From the NCBI GenBank assembly GCA_014377395.1, contig JACMPS010000403.1, positions 1 through 5,741 of the forward strand: DNA of 5,741 nt, given 5' to 3'. Each line of letters starts with the position of its first letter. The stretch's first letter is position 1. The notes beneath the pieces were generated by a model. It saw only the letters and a program-made list of their open reading frames with translations, was not told the DNA's origin and ran no database searches. Shown one piece after another: positions 1 to 4,788 of this stretch. This DNA is from Chthonomonadaceae bacterium. Its GTDB lineage: Bacteria > Armatimonadota > Chthonomonadetes > Chthonomonadales > Chthonomonadaceae. The translations under genes were made by a program, and so were the position numbers.

Positions 1-17
1 AACGAATAGAACCGAGC

Positions 18-60
18 AAGCCCTGCCATGAACTTAATTTCGGCAGGGCTTTCTTCTTCT
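18..60 (+). terminator. Rho-independent terminator of a gene left of the window
   Basis: A perfect 10-bp stem, AAGCCCTGCC (18-27) with GGCAGGGCTT (42-51), encloses a 14-nt loop and is followed by a pyrimidine tract, TTCTTCTTCT (to 60). The stem is GC-rich and the T-rich tract lies on the + strand, so it should end a + strand transcript entering from the left. The tract is interrupted by C residues, which makes it slightly weaker than an ideal U-run. The gene it serves is outside the window. Confidence 0.85.
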
Positions 61-304
61 AACGGATTGAATTTATTCGGTTGTGTTTGTTCGCTCAGGC
101 GCAGAATGTTGCTGACCGGTGCTGGAGTGTACAGAAGAGGCTTTGCAGTTTGAGACTGGGTGTGCGGAACCGCTTGCGTGTGATCGGTCAACAGCAAAAT
201 AAGGGTATAGGCATTGCCGTAGAAAACCAGTCACTCCAGATCAGTCCGCCCCTCTCAGCATGAACGGAATCATAGTGGGTTTTTTTATGTCCAAAGGGTT
301 CCAC

Positions 305-346
305 AGTCTCCAGTCTTCAGGCACATGGACTGCGAGGGACGAGACT
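305..346. repeat. Bipartite inverted repeat (REP-like intergenic palindrome)
   Basis: AGTCTC (305-310) pairs with GAGACT (341-346). Directly inside it, CAGTC (311-315) pairs with GACTG (328-332) around a 12-nt loop, leaving an 8-nt one-sided bulge at 333-340. Eleven base pairs in total with no mismatch suggest a structured repeat element rather than chance. There is no T-run on either side, so it does not look like an intrinsic terminator. Whether it recurs in the genome cannot be seen from here. Confidence 0.4.
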
Positions 347-390
347 ATTCCTCTGTTCCCGGTTGTTTTGGGGACGGTGGCAAATTCAGA

Positions 391-515
391 CTCCCTCCTA
401 ACCTCCCCATGCATCAGGGGGAGGAACAGGATTGATGTGCCAATTCTCTTGAGCATTAGGGGAAGGAAGAAAAGCGACACGCTAACTCTCCAACATAAGA
501 GGAAGGACGAAAAAT
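391..515. repeat. Degenerate tandem repeat, three units of about 41 bp
   Basis: Three related segments begin near 404 (CTCCCCATGCATCAGGGGGAGG), 446 (CTCTTGAGCATTAGGGGAAGG) and 486 (CTCTCCAACATAAGAGGAAGG), spaced 42 and 40 bp. Each has a CT-rich arm, a central GCAT/ACAT core and a GGGGAGG or GAGGAAGG arm. Unit 1 forms a clean hairpin, CCTCCCC (402-408) with GGGGAGG (418-424); units 2 and 3 are progressively decayed. The pattern looks like an expanded palindromic intergenic repeat rather than coding sequence. Confidence 0.5.
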
Positions 516-535
516 GCGAAACACGAGGCGAATGC

Positions 536-2080
536 TCAGTTTTTCCAGCCGCTTGAGGGAGGGAGGAGCGTTCGCCCTTCGGAGACGACCAGTTTTTCGT
601 AGCGCGTTTTGGTTTTCTCGTCACGCGACTCCCGTAAACGGTGTGCCAGCAAAACCGACTTAGCAAGCCGAATCAATCGTAGGCGGTGCGCGTCCTCAAT
701 CTGCTTACTCTCCGACTCGGAGAAAGATTTGGAGAGCGCAGAGTAAGCCGCTCTTATCTCCTTGTAAGGACCGTCGTCTCGATGCTGAGTCAGAAAAGCG
801 ATTGCGGCTTTTTTCGCGACACTGTAATCTTCGGATTTTGGATCATTGAGTTCCGGGAAGCGTCCGAGCAAGGTACGTTTTACGTCCTGCTGAAGCGTGT
901 CGTAGTCGCGTTCAACAGGAGAACGCCGAAATTCGGAACGTCGCTGATTTTGTGCTACTCCCAACCTCATCTCGCTGTAAGCGCGTTTAATGCGATCCTC
1001 GCCCCCATATCGTGCCTCTTTCGAGAGGTGATCGAGCGCGTACTTCTGCGCGGGAGTTGCCCACGATTGCACATCACGATACTTCGCTTCCAGGAGTTTC
1101 CCCTCCGCGTCACCCGTGATAGGAAGGTACTTTCTCAAGAACACATCGGAAGTCGAAACAGGAACATCAATGCTTCGATCATTCGCAAGCGTGTAGCAAT
1201 ACGCCTCGTCCATCCCGATTCGCCCGTCCTTATTGTAGTCAGCAGAGGGAACTTTGCGTCCCAATCGGTCACGCCCTGTCAACGCAGCAAAGAAGTAGGA
1301 GGTAAAATCACGATAATCGTCTTCGTTGAGTTCGCTTGTGCAACCCGCCGCTACGTTCTCTTTGATCGCCGCAAAAAACCCGGCGAAGTCGCGGTCGGTT
1401 GCCTCGTTATCGGGGTTTCCTCCCTTGAAGATCAAGTTTGCAAAGGCACCGGAATGGCACTGCACCATGACAAGGGTAACGGGGATTTGAGGCGGCAAAC
1501 TTTCTAACTTAGAGGCAAGGTCGGTGACGGAAAACTTTTTGTCGCCCCACATATCGTAAGCGTTGTTGTCTATGCTACGCGGATTGATCGAGCCATGCCC
1601 CGTGAAATAGAGGAAAAGAGGGGAGGTCTTCGTTCCTGCCTCTGCACCGATGCCGTCGAGAACTTTGCGGAGAGTGGGAGGCGTGTTTGCGCCATCACAG
1701 CGAGACCCCAGGTTCGGGGCTTTGTATTGCCCGTGCAAGTCTTTATCTCGCTCATTGCGGCTTTTGACGGCAATCTCGAACAGGTATTCGCCGACAGGTA
1801 ACTGTCGCGGATCGTCCTCGTACAGCACGGTTTTGCTTTGTACGTTTCCATCCGCAAAGAGAATCGTTCGTGACGAGTCGGAGGGCAAAAGACGGTTCAG
1901 GTAGCGCACATTGCTTTCAATCGCAACTTGATTGTAATCGAGATCAGGACCCGAACCGACAAGGACAACGCGCAAAGAAGCGTCTTGTTTGCGTGGCAGA
2001 GCAGGCGCGGCAAGCGGAGCCAGAGAGAGTGCCGTAAGCAACGGCGCAAAAGCGCGAAGACGGGCGGAGTCGAATTGCAT
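536..2080 (-). CDS. Secreted caspase-like (clan CD, C13/C14-type) cysteine peptidase with EF-hand-like loop
   Basis: This 514-residue protein starts with a probable signal peptide (about residues 1-28: basic start, hydrophobic LLTALSLAPLAAPA), so it probably acts outside the cytoplasm. The caspase-like core runs from about residue 34 to 310. A hydrophobic strand leads into TGHGS (catalytic His162), and VMVQCHSG carries the nucleophile Cys208; this His-Gly / Gln-Cys-His-Ser-Gly pattern is typical of clan CD peptidases. Inside the domain, residues 281-292 match an EF-hand loop (Asp281, Asn283, Asp285, Gly286, Ile288, Glu292), suggesting calcium binding. Residues 340-514 are highly charged, probably helical, and unrecognised. 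The start is the ATG at 2080: AGGAAAGG lies 9 nt upstream (2090-2097) and the signal peptide begins there. The frame also opens upstream at a TTG (2125), but that would put FVFVAHQERR in front of the signal peptide. Substrate and physiological role are unknown. Family assignment is firm; the exact MEROPS family is not. Confidence 0.85.
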   Translation of the reverse strand: MQFDSARLRAFAPLLTALSLAPLAAPALPRKQDASLRVVLVGSGPDLDYNQVAIESNVRYLNRLLPSDSSRTILFADGNVQSKTVLYEDDPRQLPVGEYLFEIAVKSRNERDKDLHGQYKAPNLGSRCDGANTPPTLRKVLDGIGAEAGTKTSPLFLYFTGHGSINPRSIDNNAYDMWGDKKFSVTDLASKLESLPPQIPVTLVMVQCHSGAFANLIFKGGNPDNEATDRDFAGFFAAIKENVAAGCTSELNEDDYRDFTSYFFAALTGRDRLGRKVPSADYNKDGRIGMDEAYCYTLANDRSIDVPVSTSDVFLRKYLPITGDAEGKLLEAKYRDVQSWATPAQKYALDHLSKEARYGGEDRIKRAYSEMRLGVAQNQRRSEFRRSPVERDYDTLQQDVKRTLLGRFPELNDPKSEDYSVAKKAAIAFLTQHRDDGPYKEIRAAYSALSKSFSESESKQIEDAHRLRLIRLAKSVLLAHRLRESRDEKTKTRYEKLVVSEGRTLLPPSSGWKN

Positions 2081-2089
2081 GGGAGAACG

Positions 2090-2097
2090 CCTTTCCT
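2090..2097 (-). promoter_or_regulatory. Ribosome binding site deciding the peptidase start
   Basis: On the minus strand the sequence reads AGGAAAGG, 9 nt before the ATG at 2080. It favours that ATG over the upstream in-frame TTG at 2125, which has only T-rich sequence in front of it. Confidence 0.65.
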
Positions 2098-2106
2098 GAT
2101 GGGCGA

Positions 2107-2131
2107 CAAAAACAAAAATAAGCAAAAATAA
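2107..2131. promoter_or_regulatory. Phased A-tracts upstream of the peptidase gene (possible promoter/bend region)
   Basis: The repeat CAAAAATAA occurs at 2113-2121 and 2123-2131, exactly 10 bp apart, with a further A5 at 2108-2112. A-tracts in helical phase bend DNA and raise AT content at the place where transcription of the minus-strand peptidase gene would begin (about 28-51 nt before its ATG). No convincing -35/-10 pair could be fixed, so this is only a candidate regulatory zone. Confidence 0.3.
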
Positions 2132-2173
2132 CCAAGATCAAAAGCATCCAGTAGTGAAAGAGACGGCTTATAA

Positions 2174-2198
2174 GAAAAAATGTTTCGCTTCTGCGAAC
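2174..2198 (-). terminator. Probable intrinsic terminator of folC
   Basis: On the minus strand, TTCGC and GCGAA pair around an AGAA tetraloop (2184-2188 with 2193-2197). A closing G-C pair is possible if one A is bulged, and the hairpin is followed by an A and a run of six T (A-run 2175-2180 on +). It begins 18 nt after the folC stop. The stem is short, so strength is uncertain. It suggests that the downstream peptidase gene has its own promoter. Confidence 0.55.
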
Positions 2199-2215
2199 GT
2201 TCTAGTTCTCTCAAG

Positions 2216-3559
2216 TTAATTCTCGTGCGCTTCTTCGTTTCGCAATGGTTCTGGCACCTCTCCCACCGTGTAAAACGAACCCGTCACCAGCACCATTTCG
2301 TGAGGCTCCGCTTCCTGGAGGGCGGAGGTCACTGCCTCCTTAACCGTCGCGTAGATTTCGGTCTGGGGGACAAACCGTTTTACCACCTCCGCCAGTTCCT
2401 CCGCCGATTGCGCCCGCTTCCACCCCGGCGCACAAACATACGCTTTCCGTACTCCAGCTACAATCGGCGTGATCACCTCGGTTGCGTCATGCCCGTTCAA
2501 CATTCCTACGACAAGGCGCACCCCCTTAATTCCATGTTTCTCTCTTAAAGAGGCGAGCGGTAAAGAGAGTGCCTCCGCCGCCATTCCGTTGTGCGCTCCG
2601 TCCAGCACGAGAAGAACTTCGTTGGGTTTTCGGTAAACTTCAAGACGACCCGGAAGCGTGAGTTTTTCCAGTGCTGTCCTTAAAGCGGAAAGGGGAATTT
2701 GATCGCCGATTACCGATTCTGCGGAGGCAATCGCACACGCCGCGTTTTCGCGCTGATAATCTCCAATGAGATTGACAGGAATCTCCGCGTATTCCGCGTG
2801 AAGCGTGGTGACGGTGAGGTTTGCCGTGTGTGGATCACCCTCGGCGATCCGCCAGCGAACCGCCCCTTTTTCGTCGGGAAAAGTACCCTCTCGAAGAATG
2901 CGAGTCAAAGGGGAGCCGACCTGCGCCGCTCTTTCCTTGATAACCGCAAAGGCATCCGGGTGACGTACCGCCGTGAAAGAGGGGACACCCGGCTTTAAGA
3001 TTCCTGCCTTCTCGAAAGCGATTTTCGCGTGAGTGTCGCCGAGAATTTGTGTGTGATCCAACCCGATATTCGTGATCACGCAAACGGAAGGCGAAACGAT
3101 ATTTGTTGCGTCCAGACGCCCCCCGATCCCGACTTCAAGGCAGACGACTTCCGCCTTCTGTTGTGCGAAATGCAAAAAGCCGAGTGCTGTCTTCAACTCA
3201 AACTCGGTGACGGCTCCGAAATCCGTTTCATCAAGCAGATCGAGGTGCGGCTTGATTTCCGTAATGAGCCGTGCAAAATCTTCTTTCGAGATCGGGACGC
3301 CATTGATCTGGACACGTTCGCGCACGTCATAAACGTAAGGCGAGAAATACGCCCCGGTTCGATAGCCACATTCGGCGAGGATTGCCGCTGCCATTGCCGT
3401 TGTCGAACCTTTGCCTTTTGTTCCGGTAATGTGAATAATCTTGTACTCATTTTGCGGACTTCCGAGGCGGCGGCACAATTCGGTAAAGCGTTCCAAGCCG
3501 AGTTTCCACCCGTGCCGGATACGTCCGTGCATAAACTCCAATGCGGTCTCGAAATTCAC
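2216..3559 (-). CDS. folC: Folylpolyglutamate synthase / dihydrofolate synthase
   Basis: This 447-residue cytosolic Mur-ligase-family enzyme joins glutamate to folates, and in bifunctional forms to dihydropteroate, using ATP. The family features are present in order. The P-loop HITGTKGKGS lies at about 43-52. The metal and substrate region EVGIGGRLDATN is at 142-153, and ITNIGLDHTQILG at 162-174. IAFEKAGI carries Lys184, the likely carbamylated lysine. LPGRLE is at about 302-307, the C-terminal domain motif LDGAHN at 319-324, and the terminal VTGSFYTVGEV at 425-435. Length is normal for FolC and nothing is missing. The start is a GTG at 3559 with only a weak purine-rich region upstream. The frame stays open back to a stop at 3647-3649 but has no ATG, GTG or TTG there. 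Sequence alone does not show whether dihydrofolate synthase activity is also present. It diverges from the flavin reductase gene and is followed on the same strand by the peptidase gene after 135 nt. Confidence 0.95.
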   Translation of the reverse strand: MNFETALEFMHGRIRHGWKLGLERFTELCRRLGSPQNEYKIIHITGTKGKGSTTAMAAAILAECGYRTGAYFSPYVYDVRERVQINGVPISKEDFARLITEIKPHLDLLDETDFGAVTEFELKTALGFLHFAQQKAEVVCLEVGIGGRLDATNIVSPSVCVITNIGLDHTQILGDTHAKIAFEKAGILKPGVPSFTAVRHPDAFAVIKERAAQVGSPLTRILREGTFPDEKGAVRWRIAEGDPHTANLTVTTLHAEYAEIPVNLIGDYQRENAACAIASAESVIGDQIPLSALRTALEKLTLPGRLEVYRKPNEVLLVLDGAHNGMAAEALSLPLASLREKHGIKGVRLVVGMLNGHDATEVITPIVAGVRKAYVCAPGWKRAQSAEELAEVVKRFVPQTEIYATVKEAVTSALQEAEPHEMVLVTGSFYTVGEVPEPLRNEEAHEN

Positions 3560-3733
3560 GTCGTTAAGAGATTCCCATCGTGTAATTGTCGTTTCAGGCG
3601 AAACGTAAGAGGAGTTTACCCCGACGAGAGAGAATAGGGGGTTGCCTTATAAGATTTGATGCGTAAGACGTGCTTATTTTAGGGAAAACGAATTGAAATC
3701 AGTGAGAGAACGATAGAAAGAAGATCGCTTAGA
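3560..3733. promoter_or_regulatory. Divergent intergenic region between folC and the flavin reductase gene
   Basis: These 174 nt must carry promoters for both directions, since the two flanking genes point away from each other. No strong -35/-10 pair stands out on either strand. The palindrome CTTATAAG at 3646-3653 could supply a TATAAG -10-like element for folC, 87 nt before its start codon. An identical octamer lies at the same distance before the peptidase gene (2167-2174). Position and function are inferred. Confidence 0.35.
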
Positions 3734-4387
3734 GTGAAATTTTCGGAATTTATTGAGAAAGATTTCTCGCAGATGCCCGTTGCCGAAGCCTACGGCGTGA
3801 TGGCGTCCTGCATTGCCCCCCGTCCGATTGCGTTTGTTTCGACGCTTTCGCCGGACGGAAAGCCCAATCTGGCACCCTTTTCCTACTTTATGGCGGGCGG
3901 TTCCAATCCTCCCTCGCTTGCATTTTCGCCTACGCCCGACCGCACCGGGCAACCCAAAGATACCCTCAGAAATATAGAGGAAACCGGGGAGTTCGTCGTT
4001 CACATCGTCACCTATGAGATGCGCGAAAAGATGAATATCACCTCTTCCGAATTTCCTTATGGCGTCTCCGAGTGGGAACATTCCGGCTTCACTCCCGTCC
4101 TTTCAACCCATGTGAAACCGCCCCGCGCCGCCGAAAGCCCGATAGCGCTGGAATGCAAACTCTTTAAGATCATCGAACATGGAGAGGGCTTTGCGTCCGC
4201 CCGCTACGTGATCGGCGAAATTTTAACGGCTCATATTGCTCAAGAAGTGATGACAGACGGGGAAATTGACACGGAAAAAGTAGATTACCTCGCTCGTCTT
4301 GGAGGGAACTACTACGCCCGCGCTCACTCGGAGGCTCTTTTCGAGTTGGCACGTCCCCCGAAAGTCCAGAAATACCCTGAGGGATAG
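3734..4387 (+). CDS. Flavin reductase-like domain protein (FMN-binding split-barrel, DIM6/NTAB type)
   Basis: This 217-residue, probably cytosolic flavoprotein belongs to the family that binds FMN and commonly reduces flavins with NAD(P)H or partners a monooxygenase. The signature runs from residue 27 to 52: IAPRPIAFVSTLSPDGKPN followed by LAPFSYF. KDTLRNIEETGEFVVHI is at 75-91, the SGFTPVLS and SPIALECKL segments at 117-143, and a final LGGNYYA near 189-195. These are the usual flavin-binding split-barrel landmarks in normal order and spacing. The start is a GTG at 3734 with a weak purine-rich GAAAGAAGA about 9 nt upstream. It leaves roughly 30 residues before the conserved RPIAFVST, as usual for the family, so the internal ATG at 3773 is less likely. 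The gene stands alone between a divergent folC and the sigma-54 operon. Its electron acceptor or partner enzyme cannot be inferred. Confidence 0.9.
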   Translation: MKFSEFIEKDFSQMPVAEAYGVMASCIAPRPIAFVSTLSPDGKPNLAPFSYFMAGGSNPPSLAFSPTPDRTGQPKDTLRNIEETGEFVVHIVTYEMREKMNITSSEFPYGVSEWEHSGFTPVLSTHVKPPRAAESPIALECKLFKIIEHGEGFASARYVIGEILTAHIAQEVMTDGEIDTEKVDYLARLGGNYYARAHSEALFELARPPKVQKYPEG

Positions 4388-4420
4388 GGAGTAGATTTTA
4401 GGGATTAGAAAAATACGGGG

Positions 4421-4455
4421 AGACCTCACGCAAAGACACAGAGGCGCGAGGAGAA
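4421..4455. repeat. Decayed copy of the common 'CTCTGCGTCTTTGCGTGAGG' interspersed repeat
   Basis: The + strand reads ACCTCACGCAAAGACACAG followed by AGGCGCGAGGAGAAGAAG. It resembles a short intergenic repeat seen in many unrelated bacteria, usually with GACGCAGAGGCGCAAAG in this position, which is recalled from general knowledge and was not searched. Its minus strand gives the familiar spurious peptide APLCLCVRS. The copy is imperfect and lies between genes, as expected. Function is unknown. Confidence 0.5.
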
Positions 4456-4483
4456 GAAGCAAGAAATAAGGGCATTTGTATTG

Positions 4484-4511
4484 CCTCCCCTCCTCCGGAT
4501 TTTAGGGGAGG
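4484..4511. repeat. CCTCCCCT/AGGGGAGG palindrome, possible upstream activator site
   Basis: An 8-bp perfect inverted repeat (4484-4491 with 4504-4511) has a 12-nt centre. It lies about 108-135 bp before the predicted sigma-54 start site, the distance range where enhancer-binding proteins usually bind. The core CCTCCCC/GGGGAGG also occurs at 402-424, where no sigma-54 promoter is visible, so it may be a dispersed repeat instead. Confidence 0.4.
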
Positions 4512-4592
4512 GTAAGTGAATAGAATCAGGGTGGGGGGCGTTTCCCTCTTCTCCTGAAAAAAAATTGCAAAAAAGGACGCATTCGGTGATTC

Positions 4593-4608
4593 TGGCACGG
4601 AATTTGCA
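4593..4608 (+). promoter_or_regulatory. Sigma-54 (RpoN) promoter of the PEP-CTERM operon
   Basis: TGGCACG, four bases, then TTGCA matches the full -24/-12 consensus TGGCACR-N4-TTGCW. The invariant GG (4594-4595) and GC (4606-4607) are exactly 12 bp apart. Transcription would start near A4619, leaving a leader of about 170 nt before the ATG at 4789. A chance match at this stringency in a window this size is unlikely (about 0.003 by simple base counting). It requires an AAA+ enhancer-binding activator. For PEP-CTERM genes the known example is the PrsK/PrsR pair, which is not in this window. Confidence 0.85.
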
Positions 4609-4618
4609 CCCCCCTACT

Positions 4619-4788
4619 ATCGTGGGATGATCCCCTGCTCAGGACGTGTAAGGCGCCGGGCAGGAACTCCGCACACACCGCCTGTTTTCAGAAAGAGAAT
4701 GAGTAGAGCATCCCTCTGGCGAAGGACACTCGAAACCTCTCAGCGCGGAAGACAATGCGGCTAAACGATCCTTGAAAGGGAACGAAAA
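4619..4788 (+). promoter_or_regulatory. Long 5' leader of the PEP-CTERM operon, possibly structured
   Basis: About 170 nt separate the predicted start from the first ATG, with no credible ORF. Visible pairings are GGGATG (4624-4629) with CATCCC (4709-4714), enclosing CCTGC (4634-4638) with GCAGG (4660-4664). An alternative is AGGCG (4651-4655) with CGCCT (4679-4683). Downstream, AGAG/CTCT hairpins around 4705-4717. It was compared by eye with c-di-GMP-I, cobalamin, glycine and SAM riboswitches without a match. Treat it as an untyped leader. Confidence 0.4.
4776..4781 (+). promoter_or_regulatory. Ribosome binding site of the Ig-like gene
   Basis: AAGGGA sits 7 nt before the ATG at 4789. It supports that start over the second in-frame ATG at 4804, which lies only five codons in. 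Confidence 0.55.

Larger units (their letters stand above)
61..535. other. Intergenic region between convergent units, repeat-rich, no credible gene
   Basis: This stretch lies between the terminator at 18-60 and the 3' end of the minus-strand peptidase gene. Open frames here are short, have no convincing ribosome binding site, and translate to low-complexity or repeat-derived peptides. What can be seen is an imperfect long-range inverted repeat (108-118 with 185-195), a bipartite inverted repeat (305-346), and three degenerate tandem units of about 41 bp starting near 404, 446 and 486. The first of these contains a CCTCCCC/GGGGAGG palindrome. No clear intrinsic terminator for the peptidase gene was found here on the minus strand. 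Confidence 0.6.
4388..4592. other. Intergenic region upstream of the sigma-54 promoter, repeat-bearing
   Basis: No gene is supported here. It begins with two near-identical decamers (AGGGAGTAGA at 4386-4395 and AGGGATTAGA at 4400-4409). A decayed copy of a common interspersed repeat follows (4421-4455), then a CCTCCCCT/AGGGGAGG palindrome (4484-4511), a G-rich stretch near 4528-4540 and two phased A-tracts (4557-4564 and 4569-4574). The decamer GATTTTAGGG occurs at both 4394-4403 and 4498-4507. No clear terminator for the preceding flavin reductase gene was seen. Confidence 0.55.

Noticed and set aside
81..263. 60-codon open frame on the + strand in the left gap
   Set aside because: No ribosome binding site, no homology recognised, unusual composition, and it runs across an inverted repeat.
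270..290. GGGTTTTTTTATG as a terminator tail
   Set aside because: No stem precedes the T-run on the + strand, and no gene in this orientation ends nearby.
434..455. Second sigma-54 promoter on the minus strand (TGGCACA near 440)
   Set aside because: The -24 half matches but no TTGC follows at the correct spacing, and no gene lies at the expected position.
241..666. 141-codon open frame on the minus strand
   Set aside because: It overlaps the 3' end of the peptidase gene and the tandem repeats; the peptide contains repeat read-through (FLPLM twice) and no domain.
686..1507. 273-codon open frame on the + strand
   Set aside because: It lies wholly antisense to the peptidase gene, whose catalytic motifs and signal peptide make the minus strand the coding one. 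The translation has no recognisable domain and no ribosome binding site.
3029..3637. 202-codon open frame on the + strand
   Set aside because: It is antisense to folC, which has every family motif; the translated peptide is Cys/Arg-rich and family-less.
4344..4362. TGGCACG near 4345 as a sigma-54 promoter
   Set aside because: It lies inside the flavin reductase coding region and lacks the TTGC -12 element.
4619..4788. c-di-GMP, cobalamin, glycine or SAM riboswitch in the leader
   Set aside because: Conserved cores of these classes, as remembered, could not be aligned to the sequence; kept only as an untyped leader.
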